A DNA stretch of 64,000 nucleotides from Patagioenas fasciata (lineage: Eukaryota > Chordata > Aves > Columbiformes > Columbidae): contig NC_092522.1 in assembly GCF_037038585.1 (NCBI RefSeq), positions 47,839,661-47,903,660 on the forward strand, written 5' to 3'. Of this stretch, positions 27,726-38,665 are shown piece after piece. Numbering within the stretch: position 1 is the first letter of the stretch; every line of letters starts with the position of its first letter. Made by a program: the position numbers and the translations under genes. The notes under the pieces are model-generated. The model was not told the origin of the DNA. It searched no databases and saw nothing but the letters and a program-made list of their open reading frames with translations.

Positions 27726-30700
27726 TTTTTGTACAGAATTTGTAACAGATGACTTTCTTGCCAGGATTCTTACCTTACCCTTAAATGCTCCAATTGTTAT
27801 TTACCTGGAGCATAAGGTTCAACGCTCTACACTGAAGCTAATCTGCAAGGTGATCCTTATTTTTCCAAGTGCAAAAATACCAACCTGTTTCCCCAAGTGA
27901 TGTCGCTGTTCCCAGCTTCATCACTGTGAGCAGCAGAGGAACTTGGCATTGTGCACATTCCCATCATTACTGGATGAAGAATAAGCCTAACTGGATTTGC
28001 TAAGTGAATGTGTTCCCCGCAATCAGGAGGAACAAGCAGGTGTTGAATATTTCTATTTGAATAGAAAACAGCTGCACTCTGCTGTTAACATACTGTCAAT
28101 ACAGGGCAGGGGGGAGAGGAGGCAGCATTTACCTTTGTTTGTTGCCTTGGTACCAGAAGATGACAGCGTTTTAAACAGCCATCATGAAAAGCTCTGTTGA
28201 AGGGAAAGGATTTGTTTTGGTATTCAGTTCTCAGTTAAAGGAAGAAGATGCACACACGAGATTTGCAGAAACAGAGCACATAACACATACACTTTAAGTT
28301 GTTCGAAAGATCTATTGCTTTCAATTAGCCTTACTCAAAAGTCACAGCTGAAGAGCAGAGTAAGAGTGTGATCCAGACTTCTGAGACTCTGATTTTGGGC
28401 CCTGTCCTAACAGATGCTGGGCAAATTACACCTTCCAGTTTTCTCCACCCAGAGAATTTTGAGACACACTTGGATTGGTTGGCAATCTTTCTTATCTGCA
28501 CTTTGCAGTCAATGTTTTATTTGTTAGCAAGTTACTTGCCACAGAGAGAGCATCTACCTGCCCTTATTGGCTATTCTCCATCGAAATATGGGCATTTTCC
28601 ATTCAACTTTGTCCACAGGTCTCAAAGATAGAAACTATGCTGAAGACTGGGGGTTTTGCTGGTTTTGTAACTGGCAGGAAATTAAAAGTATGCTGGTGCC
28701 TGGCCAGGATTTGAGTCCTGTCTTTCTACCCTTAAGAAAAAGAGGTTAAGAAATTGGGCTTTTGCACTTTATCCAAAATATGTTCTCTTGAAGTAGAAGA
28801 TTCCTCTTAAGAATTATTCTGCCTTGTATGAAAAGACTCAGAGCTTTTAAGAACTATTCATTTCAAGCTTTTGTGCGATGAACTTCAAAATATTCCACTA
28901 ATAGGAAAATCACTTGTAATGTGAGAAATCCAAGGTGATACACAAAGCTCAAGTGTCCCTTTAGGACACTTCTAGCTTAATAAAGAGGCTTATAATTTCT
29001 CAGTGATGGGCAATCCCGGAGATAAACCAAGGATAAACTGGTTATCAAAAACACACTTCGACAAAAAAGTTTTGGCTTTGACAATTGTGCTTTTCTTTTC
29101 TCAAAAAATGTATTATTGAAAAGTCCCAACCTGCTCTGCTTCTAAAAGTAACTAAAGGCAATATATCATTGAAACAATAGACTGGCTGTGATTTCCTACA
29201 GATCCCTGGTTGCTTGCGAACGTCCCACCATTTGTGTACAAACACAGCAGGCAGATTAAAACCACAGTGACACTGAATGCTGCATGCTCAAAATAAATTT
29301 ATTTTTTAAAAAATAAAATGAAATGAAAAAAATTACTATTAATTGAGACTTTGTAGAAAACACTTCCTCATCTCTTCTTGCTGGTTAGCCTTAAACAAGC
29401 CAAACTGCAGTTCTCTGCCGTTAAAGAACTGACTCTTTGCATCACGTGGTGCTGCTGAGCAGCCACTCTTCAGTTCCTCCATCAACTGCTTTCCTCTGGA
29501 ATTTGAAACCGGAGGCTTTAAACCACACTTTCTTTGAACCTTATTGACACCTCATATTCATAACTTCATGGCATGCAGATACTGTGTTGGTGATCGCTGG
29601 TTAAATGAACCATTTCACCTACCAGATCTGCAACGTACTACTACACAATCTGTACTTCAAGGAGATGAGATTTACGGTGTAGCTTTAGGCATTCAATTTC
29701 TGTAGCTCAGTTATGAGCCAAGTCTTTCTATACCATCACCACAGCCCTCAGAGACCTGTTGAGAGCTTGCTCTTCTTCCTTTTCACAGCAGGTGGTTATT
29801 TCTGCATAGAGTCAGATGCCTAAATCCAGATGATGGAACTCTTCTCCCTCATCCTTATGTTTCACGTTAATTTATTAAATCCTATCTCCACAGTAAAGAT
29901 GGAGTAATTCCAAGAGAGAGTGCTACTGTGAAGAAGAGCATGAAGAAACTATCTTGACATTTGGGCCAATAAGCTGTAACATCATCCTTCTTTAGGGAAG
30001 ATTTGCATATTTGCTGCCCCCTCATAAGTAGAGAGAAATCATACAGCTTTACAAGAGTAGTATTAAGCAGCAGTGGTTGAAATATGGAGTCGTTTTATTC
30101 AGAGAAAAGAAAATACCTAGTATCCTGATGAATTCAGGGTGGGGAAGAACAATGTGACAGCATTTGTTACATGAAACAGGGAATCGATGATAAGTTTCAG
30201 TAGCTTTGACCAATCATTAGAATCTTTAAATAAAACCACCTAAACTTTATGTAGCTATTTCCCTAACATGGCAATTACTGGTTAGATCATTGAAGCCAGG
30301 TATAATTGGAATTATTCCTTACCAAGGTTAAACATTAACTTGCAAGGAACCTGTGCTTTGAAAGAAGAGTATGTACAGCTGCCATGTATTCAGTTCCCAG
30401 GCTGAGTTACAGCTCCCCTTTGTGTGTGAAGTCAAGGCATTAACTCTACTGGCACTGTTGTTTACCACTGAAACACGGTGCCTTTGATCGCAGTTCTCTA
30501 AGTCCTTTACAGAAAAGGATGAAATTGTTGTGGTCATCTTACTTACATCTACAGTGTAAGCTATAAAGAAGTTAAGTGACACGCTGCCCAAGATCAAATG
30601 CCAAACTTATCCTGGAACCGGGGTCTGACCTCCACTTTACGCTGCCTGCAGCTGCAACTTTCCTGCTGAACTCTTTGCACTGAACACTGCTGAAGAGTAA

Positions 30701-32238
30701 AGCTATTTTAGAAGATACTGTTAAATATTACATTTTCAAGACGAAGTATTAAACATGTCACAAAGTAAAAAGACAGCATTTATTTTAATCAAATGTAAGT
30801 AAAAGTTTTCAGAATGCTACATCCAATTGGCCTTTTAAAAAATATCTAGAGCTCCCAAAGTACTTGATTTTTTTTTTTTTTAATATATATAACCCCAAAT
30901 GCAAATTAATTGGCTGCATCAATCCAATGCAATTACATAGGCACATTTTTAAAATCTTCCTTGAAACAGCTCTGTTAATTATTGTTGAAAGTAGCATGGG
31001 AGAGGTCACTGAACTGATAACACTTAGAGTAGTTTTAACTCTCTGATATCAGATGCCTCTTTCGACAAGCCTACCTAGGCAAGATCTTAGACAAAAGACT
31101 CAGTCTAGCACATTAATTTCTTAACCTAGTGAGGAATATTTTAAGTAAGGATGCAGCTGACAAAAGCACATACAAAAATAATAATAATAAGGCAACCTGG
31201 ACATGAACCTAAAAATGAGGAGAGACATCTATTTATAAATATGGTCACAGTAAAGCAAGGAGAGAAAAGAGCAAATGAAACTAGTCTTAGAGAGTTGCAT
31301 AAAACCACATTGAGGATGAGGAAGAGCCAAAAGTCTTAATACAATTTAAAAGATTATTATTCAATTTGCATAATTTGAGAAGCGTTTTGACCAGAATACA
31401 AATCATAGAAGACAAAGATTATTAAAAATGTGGGTCAGATGGATTTTTTTTTTTTTAACTTATCAAAGATTCATTTGCTTGCTCAGTAGTCCAAAATATA
31501 GGAAATACAGGTGTTGAAAAAAACAAAACAAAACACAAAACAACTTTGTGAACTTATTTCAAAAGGAGTCACCCCATGACCTCCCTTCCCAAAACTGACA
31601 AAACTAGACTTCAGCACCAGAAGGACTTGAAGTACAGGCTGAAAAATATAAGGGAAAATAAGTTAGAAATTTTGAAATAAGGGCTTGGCTTCTAATTACT
31701 TTGGTATGGGAGAAATGAAATTATGGAAGACCACTGACTTGGGTAAATTATGAATTCTTTATTGATACAAAATACAAGGTTAAAGTCTGTACAAAAAAGT
31801 TTAAAAAATGGCAAGAATATACGGAGACAAAATTAGGTGAAACTGGAAGGAAAACCCCTGAGTAATTCATATTATAAATACAGTAGTAATAAAAACAAAT
31901 AAACAAAAGTCCATAAGAAAAGTGGCAGACAGGCAAAGCCATTACTTCATTAGTTGGTGCCAAGAAATTGTGAATGTTGTCTGATCTGCATCCATCTTTT
32001 GCAAAAGGGTCAGATGTTAAATAGTTACTAGCACAATTAAGACCAACAAGTAACAGTAAGACTTCAACTAAAGTAGGTAAAAAGCAGTCTAGAGAAAGCT
32101 TAGAAAATGAAAGAAAACCAATATTACTAATTAGCTGGGGTTGATGAACTTTGTTCTGAAAGTTATCTGATTAGAGCAGTCATTTCTAAGAATGACAGGA
32201 AAGAGAAGACTGGAAAGAACAGATGGTATTTTGATTTT

Positions 32239-32266
32239 GTGTGTTTGTGTGTGTGTGTGTGTGTGT
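32239..32266. repeat. (TG)n microsatellite
   Basis: An alternating TG tract with a single extra-T interruption (GTGTGTTTGTGTG) near its left end. Confidence 0.93.
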
Positions 32267-33311
32267 AGGTGGTACACTACAGACTAGCCAGCTCAACTTA
32301 ATTTTTCCTTCAAATGTTTGAAAGGGCAACCAGGACCCTTTGAAAAGCACGTCAAAGATGACAAGTAACAGCTTCTATGTGTTCAATAAGACTTGACAAA
32401 TCAGACTTATTTCTATTTAAGACAAGATATCAAGCCTTCTAGCAACAGGAGAAGCAGCAGGTGTATTTTGAGAATGACAAGGCTTTTCGTGCTGTCACAG
32501 ATGATTCAAGTAAGGTCTCAGCTGGAGATTTTTGGACACTGCTTTGCCTTCCTCCCAAATTGTGAAGGCAATACATTTTGAATTCCCCAGAGAGAGATCA
32601 GAGCTCTAGGAAGTTATTCAGGAAGCAAAACTGAAGTAATTGTATGGTTTACCCTAGTAAAGAAAAAATAAGGTGGAATATGATAAACCTAAAGACTTTC
32701 AGCAATAAGGACAGAAACAATCTGTTCCCTTGTTGCAAGTAAATACTTCTCTCCTGGATGAGCCATGCGCTTGGAGCATCAGCCAAGCCAGTGCTTTGAA
32801 AAGCTCAGTCTACAACACAGGTGAAAAACTTCCACTTAGCTATGTTTGGCAATGGATGACTATAAAATTCTTCTGCAGTGTATTCTACAGGATCAGCTTT
32901 GATCCTTTTAGGTCCTTGCAAGTAGAAAAGCTAATTGGCTTGCATTACAAGATTTACATATTGATAGATTTCCATATGAGGTATGTGTATCTCAATCTCA
33001 TTGCTTCGCATGCTCAGTCCCGTACTGCTATTTTTAGTGTATTTTATTTTACAATAAAGGCTTTTGTGAATTACAGGATCCCCTGGCTTTTTCACTGTTA
33101 GCAGCAAGGTAAACTTAAATTTGACTATACAGAGAAGGAGAAAGTGGAGAGAAAGCTGTCCTACTTAGGCCAATCATTGCTCACAAAAGCTGAGGTTATT
33201 ATCTTTTTTTGAAAAGCATTCGCTATATAGATTAATAATATATAGGCATTTACACAGTGCTTTTTATCAGAGAAATACCTTCAGCAACATCTGTTGGGGC
33301 ACATATAAAAT

Positions 33312-33945
33312 AACAGAATCATTTAGGTTGGAAAAGACATTCAAGATCATCAAGTCCAACTGTTAACCTAGCACTGCCAAGTCCACCACTAAACCACATC
33401 ACTTCTGTCTATTAAACACCTCCAGGGATGGTGACTCAACCACTTCCCTGGGCAGCCTATTCCAGTGCTTCACAACCTTTTCAGTGAAGGCGTTTTTCCT
33501 AATATTCAATCTAAACCTGCCCTGGTGCTACTTGAGGCCATTTCCTCTTGTCCTGTTACTTGGGAGAAGAGACCAACACCCTCCATGCTACAGCCTCTTT
33601 TCAGGTAGTTGTAGACAGTGACAAGGTCTTCCCTCAGCCTCCTTTTGTCCAGGCTAAACAGCTCCACCTCCTTCAACTGTTCCTCATTGTACTTGTGCTC
33701 CAGGCCCCTCACCAGCTTCGTTGCCCTTCTCTGGACTCTCTCTGTCACCACAATGTCTTTCTTGTAGTGAGGGTCCCAAAGCAAAACACGGGATTTGAGA
33801 TGGGGCCTCACCAGTGCCAAGTACAAGGGCACAATCACTTCCCTAGCCCTGCTGGCTACACTATTCCTGATACAAGCCAGGATGCTGCTGGCCTTCTTGG
33901 CCACCTGGGCACACTGCTGGCTCATATCCAGCACTCTCATGAGCA
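33312..33945 (-). mobile_element. CR1 LINE fragment with reverse transcriptase C-terminal remnant
   Basis: The plus strand shows the reverse complement of a CR1 3' end (CAGAATCATTTAGGTTGGAA, then AAGTCCAACTG, then CCTCTTGTCCTGTTAC). On the minus strand, 33506-33940 remains open for 144 codons and reads like the end of the CR1 reverse transcriptase ([49 protein letters not shown]). Substitutions and the lack of the catalytic core make it non-functional. The copy is 5'-truncated just after the ...[10 protein letters not shown] block. Confidence 0.92.
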
Positions 33946-35129
33946 GTGCACTAAAAATAGCTTAAATCACTGGACAATACACATCTAGTATATGTCTTTG
34001 ACTTACCTAGGCTACTGGCAGATACACTTGATATTTGATCCATCCGATTCCTCTCACAACTACCTCTCTCCATCAGGTACAGAAAAAAATCTTGCATCCC
34101 CCTGACTGTTAATAACATTTATCAGGCAGAATAAGTGGCATCTCCTGCAAGGAACAAATATCACTTTCAGTCTGGAAGGTAGCAGAGAGTAAAAAGTCTT
34201 TGAAAAATGTTATTGTCTAATCCTGTCTACCATAAAACAGAGTTTAGAAGCTTTTGAATTATTCAAGTAATTTGCAAAACAGTTAAGGGGAATGAATAGT
34301 CCTGTTCTTTTTGGTTTTCTCCTGGGCCCCAAATATGCAGACTCTCACCTGCTTTCATAATGATTGCAAGCCCTCAGCTGACTAGACTATTCATAGTGAC
34401 TACTGTTACATCAAAGATCTAAGCTAGGTACATCTGAAGTCTTGGCAGGGAGAAAGGACAACATAGTGCTTATGTAAATTTTCTGGCATGCAAAGAACTG
34501 GGCAGCTAGAGGAGGCCTGGCTGCATCGGGCACCTTTCTTTGGAGAAGTGTTAACAGCTTTCTGCCAAGGAGCTTACTGCTGTGACCCCTCCGTCTCCCC
34601 TTTGGGGACCAAAGCATTCATGAACGTCTTCAGCAACCACAAGAGATCCAAGTTGTCAGACTCTGTAACTGCACACTTTGGTGTGGTGGGAGAAAAGACT
34701 GATGTTCTCAGATACAATGCAAATGTTTTTTAGAAGTCTGTTTAGCAGTGTTGCAGGACACAAGTCTCCGTATTAATGATCACCAACAGGAGTAACACCA
34801 AATTCAACATTTAGCTGGAGTTTGACTACTGCAGTCACCCAGGCTGAACTGATCATGTTGCTTTTAAAGTAAACGGTGAAGATTTTGAACAGAGAAAAGC
34901 TGTTACATTAAGAAGCACTGAACTTGGCCATCCTGATGCCAGATCTCAACTACTGTAAACAATTCACTAAAGCCTAGATGCAAGAAGGGTGACTATGCCT
35001 TTATTTTTTAAATGGGGAAAAACCAGCACCTTTGAAAGTAATTGAAGAATAGCAATTACCTATATCACTTAGGAAAAATATTTTACATGACATGAATAAA
35101 ATATGAGATGGTATTAACTACAATTTGCT
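33946..35129. other. Intergenic spacer between CR1 copies
   Basis: Unique-looking AT-rich DNA; no feature recognised. Confidence 0.6.
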
Positions 35130-36168
35130 TAAATGTCACCAGGTTACCTGTGGAGTACCCCAGGGCCTGATAGTAGGGCTGATTGTGTTTATCATCTCCA
35201 TTAATGACCTGGATGCTGGGACAGGGTGTACCCTCAGCAAGTTTGCAGATTATATGAAACTGAGGAGTGGCTGATGTACCAGATAGTTTTGCTGCCATTC
35301 AGAGAAACCTGGACAGGCTGGAAAACTTAGCTTAGAGGAATCTCAGGAACTGGAAATGCATTTGGCGACGAACAGCCGCATGCACCAGTACACACTGGGG
35401 GCCAACCATCTGGGAAGCAGGTTTGCAGAAAAGAACCTGAGGACCCTGGTGAACAACAAGCTGAACATAAGCCAGCAATGTATCCTTACAGCAAAGGAGG
35501 TCAATGGTGTTCTGCATGAGGAGTGCTGCCAGCAGGTTGAGGGAGGTTATCCTTCTCTGCTGGTTAGCACTGGTGAGGCCATACCTGGAGTGTTGGGTCC
35601 AGGTCTGGGCTCCCCTGTACACGAAAGACATGGACAAATCCAGTGCAGGGCCACAAATACAATTAAAGGACTCGGACATCTTTCATAAGTGGAAAGGCCA
35701 AGAGGGCTGGGGCTGTTTAACCTGAAGAAGGCTCCAAGAAGATCTTATCTTTCTTTATAAATATCTGATAAAGGAGGAATGAAGAGGGAGCCAGACTCTT
35801 CTCAGTAGTGTTAAGTGACAGGACAAGAGGCAATGGGGAAAAACTAAAAACAAACAAACAAACAAACAACAACAACAAAAAACAAAACCACCAACAACAA
35901 AAAACAAACAAAAAACCCACAACAACAAACAAACAAACAAAAAACAAAAACAAACCCACCAGGAAATTCAATCTGAACATGAAAAATTGTTTCCACTGAG
36001 ATGGTGGTCAAACCCAAACATTACCCAGCGAAACTGTGGAGTCTCCACCTGTGGAGATACTCAAAAATCAACTGGACAAGGTCTTGGGCAACCTGCTCCA
36101 GCAGAGCTATTTGGACTGTTTTATCTGCAGATGTCTCTTCCAACCTAAATGATCCCATGATTGTGTGA
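35130..36168 (+). mobile_element. CR1 LINE fragment, decayed, with internal (CAAA)n expansion
   Basis: The 5'-truncated copy starts within the reverse transcriptase (GTGGAGTACCCCAGGGCC, the VPQG region). It runs through the ATTAATGACCTGGATG block and CTGGTGAGGCCATACCTGGA to a typical CR1 3' end (TTCCAACCTAAATGATCCCA followed by TGATTGTGTGA). Frameshifts and stops split the reading frame, and only short pieces such as 35504-35725 stay open. A CAAA-type expansion of about 120 bases (35847-35966) interrupts the region matching the post-reverse-transcriptase part. Confidence 0.92.
35847..35966. repeat. (CAAA)n/(CAA)n tract inside CR1
   Basis: The tract is made almost only of C and A (ACAAACAAACAAACAAAC, then CAACAACAACAAAAAAC and similar). 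CR1 sequence resumes immediately after it (AGGAAATTCAATCTGAACAT), so the tract grew within the element. Confidence 0.93.
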
Positions 36169-36494
36169 AATAGAAAAGTAAAGCTATCCTACTTGCGTAG
36201 CTCTGTTGATCTATCCTCCAGCCTATTAGAACAAAAAGCATTTCTTTTGGTTAGAAAAAGCTATTTCATCAAACTAGCAAGGTCATAGAGTCATAGAGAA
36301 CACTGGATTTCTAACAGCATTGAGATGACTAACTTATATTTAGGTTGTTCATTTTCATTTATGTTCAGGAAAAATCCATTTAATCCAGAGTCTCATTAGC
36401 TCCTCATAATGCATGCACTGTACTGATCTGATGAGTTATACTGAAAAGGGAGGTAGCTAGTGAGAATGGGATCTTTTCCACTTCCACACACTTG
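36169..36494. other. Spacer between two CR1 copies
   Basis: About 325 bases of AT-rich DNA. TCATAGAGTCATAGAG at about 36284-36299 is an 8-bp direct repeat resembling a degraded CR1 terminal repeat in the reverse sense. Nothing else was recognised. Confidence 0.5.
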
Positions 36495-37434
36495 TACATA
36501 CAAGTGGTAGTCAATGGTGTGGAGTCTAGTTGGAGGCCAGTATCTAGTGGAGTGCCTCAGGGGTCAGTACTGGGGCCAATATTATTCAATACATTCATTA
36601 ATGATTTGGACAAGGGAATTGAGTGTACTATCAGCAAGTTTGCTGATGACACTAAGCTGGGAGGAGTGGCTGACACGCCAGAAGGCTGTGCTGCCATCCA
36701 GCGAGACCTGGACAGGCTGGAGAGTTGGGCGGGGAGTAACCTGATGAAATTTAACAAGGGAAAGTGTAGAGTCCTGTATCTGGGCAGGAACAACCCCAGG
36801 TTCCAGTATAGGCTGGGAAATTACATATTAGAGAGCAGTATAGGGGAAAGGGACCTGGGGGTCCTGGTGGACAACAGGATGACCATGAGCCAGCACTGTG
36901 CCCTTGTGGCCAGGAAGGCCAATGGCATCCTCGGGTGTATTACAAGGGGGGTGATCAGTAGATCAAGAGAGGTCCTCCTTCCCCTCTACTCTGCCCTGGT
37001 GAGACCCCATCTGGAATATTGTGTCCAGTTCTGGGCCCCTCAGTTCAAGAAGGACAGGGAACTGCTGGAGAGGGTCCAGCGTAGGACAACAAAGATGATT
37101 AAGGGAGTGGAGCATCTCCCTTATGAAGAAAGGCTGAGGGAGCTGGGGCTCTTCAGCTTGGAGGAGACTGAGGGGTGACCTTATTAATGTTTATAAATAT
37201 ATGAAGGGTGAGTGCCACGAGGATGGAGCCAGGCTCTTCTCGGTGGCAAACAATGATAGGACAAGGGGTAATGGGATCAAGCTGGAACATAAGAGGTTCC
37301 ACTCAAATTTGAGAAAAAACTTCTCAGTAAGGGTGACAGAGCACTGGAACAGGCTGCCCAGAGGGGTTGTGGAGTCTCCTTCCCTGGAGACATTCAAAAC
37401 CCGCCTGGACATGTTCCTGTGCGACCTCACCTAG
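36495..37434 (+). pseudogene. CR1 ORF2 reverse transcriptase, C-terminal part with one frameshift
   Basis: Coding remnant within the CR1 above. The two frames overlap by a single indel near 37178, where GAGGGGTGACC turns the first frame to a stop. FADD (the reverse transcriptase YxDD-type box) is intact, so divergence since insertion looks modest. The N-terminal endonuclease and the first part of the polymerase are absent. Confidence 0.88.
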
Positions 37435-37511
37435 GCGTTCCTGCTCCAGCAGGGGGATTGGACTACATGATCTTTTGAGGTCCCTTCCAATCCCAAACAT
37501 ACTGTGATACC
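36495..37511 (+). mobile_element. CR1 LINE, 5'-truncated, relatively young
   Basis: The best-preserved CR1 of the window. The frame 36492-37178 stays open for 228 codons and gives the C-terminal half of the reverse transcriptase: [19 protein letters not shown], the catalytic FADDTKLGG box, [35 protein letters not shown] and [21 protein letters not shown] one-base shift after ...EETEG moves the rest ([11 protein letters not shown] to [10 protein letters not shown]) to a second frame ending at 37434. The 3' end (TTCCAATCCCAAACATACTG followed by TGATACC) is CR1-like. It lacks the endonuclease and 5' half of the reverse transcriptase, so it cannot move on its own. Confidence 0.95.
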
Positions 37512-38369
37512 TCTTAATATTACCATTATGACACTGTGCATAAAGAAACTGCCTATGCATCTCATCCTATAATGTGGGCTTGATGCTGACACTCACAGGC
37601 CACATAAATATTCATTCTCCAGCCAGTCTCATCAGAAGGTCTATGTGGGCATATCCTTATAAGACTAGGCTTTCAGCTTTGAATTTCACTCTACCGCTGG
37701 AGACTTCACCATGTCTTGCCTGTTGCCACTGTGGAAACAGATCCTTTCTCTTCTCCCTGCTGAAAGACAGGTAGATGTGCCTGTGACATGATGGGGGAAT
37801 AGAAGAGGGAAGATCACAGAATAAGGTGTTAGAAAATATTACAAAGAAAATATGGCTTTGTGTGCTTAAAAAACCCAACTGAACAAAAAACCCAAAGTAC
37901 CACCCCCCACCTTCTCCAACAAAATAAACAAATAAAAACCCCACAAAACACAACACCAAACTCTCCCCCACCAAAACTCCACAAGAAAGTTGTTATTCCT
38001 TACCTGTATTCTTGGTTCTGAATCAGACGCAAAATTTATTTATATCCAGTGCTCTGCCTCCTCTAAGATATCCAGCAAACATTGTAAAAGCATCAAAAGA
38101 CACATTATGGTCACATGAAAGAAGGAAGAAGCTTATACCGTAAGTTTCTGCCTACATCAATTGCAAGAAATTACAGGAACGTTCATGTTACTGTACTGGA
38201 TAATTAATCTTAAAGTAACAATTACATTCTAATGTTCCAAGAACACACTGGCTGTAGTCTTTATCTCCTGGTTATTCACCTAATAACTCCTTTGTACATG
38301 TTAGGAAAGCAATAAAATATGTTTTTTGAGAAAATTCAGGTCACTTTGCAATACAGTAGCTACAAAACA
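37512..38369. other. Intergenic spacer with A/C-rich tract
   Basis: It lies between the last CR1 and the probable MAP3K21 3' end. About 37868-37980 is A/C-rich low-complexity DNA (AAAAAACCCAAC, CCACCCCCCACC, ACACAACACCAAAC). Nothing else was recognised. Confidence 0.6.
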
Positions 38370-38382
38370 TTTATTTTTTATT
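38370..38382 (-). terminator. Tandem polyadenylation signals
   Basis: The minus strand reads AAATAAAAAATAAATG, two AATAAA hexamers seven bases apart. They are followed by TGTTTTGTAGCTACTGTATTG, a U/GU-rich stretch of the kind seen at cleavage sites. This is the last strong AATAAA cluster before the featureless region that precedes the CR1 copies. Confidence 0.4.
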
Positions 38383-38637
38383 TAAAAAACATTTAAATCA
38401 TCAGGTTTTGTACAACAGCATGTCAAGTGTTTATCTCAATCTTTGTAGTGTAAGCACCTTCAGTTTTATGCTAAAACAATCGACATAATTTATTATTTGG
38501 TCAGGCTATTAACCTACATTGAAATAAATATATTTTTAACCAAGACAGATCACTTAATGCATACCAGATTACCAGACCTTTATAGAAAGTTTCTCTGGTG
38601 ACAAGTGAAACACAGACTGTGAAACCATGATTACAAT

Positions 38638-38665
38638 ATTTTTTTCTTTTTTTTTTTTTTTTTTA
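38638..38665. repeat. T-rich homopolymer tract
   Basis: T-run of about 27 with one C interruption. On the minus strand it is an A-rich stretch within the probable 3' UTR. Confidence 0.85.

Larger units (their letters stand above)
13251..33311. other. Intergenic, no gene recognised
   Basis: 20 kb without a supportable gene. It contains moderately GC-rich patches (about 15540-15780, 18040-18240 and 21880-22090), a 19-bp tandem duplication (18273-18310), a GTTT-rich tract (about 16137-16200), a (TTGG)n stretch (27705-27725), T/A homopolymer tracts (26775-26816), a perfect hairpin (28946-28976), a (TG)n repeat (32239-32266) and several homeodomain-motif clusters noted in the findings. Open frames up to about 150 codons overlap each other on both strands and show no domain. 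Confidence 0.65.

Noticed and set aside
35717..35980. Open frames through the CAAA tract on either strand
   Set aside because: They are products of simple repeat (Lys/Asn/Thr/Gln or Phe/Val/Cys runs) inside a CR1 element.
36284..36299. TCATAGAG direct repeat as a fifth CR1 3' end
   Set aside because: Only two units and no adjoining CR1 body in the expected direction. This is too little to call.
1..38369. KCNK1 or another neighbour gene downstream of MAP3K21
   Set aside because: KCNK1 follows MAP3K21 in human, but no two-pore channel motif (such as the GLGD filter region) was recognised. In human the gap is far larger than this flank.
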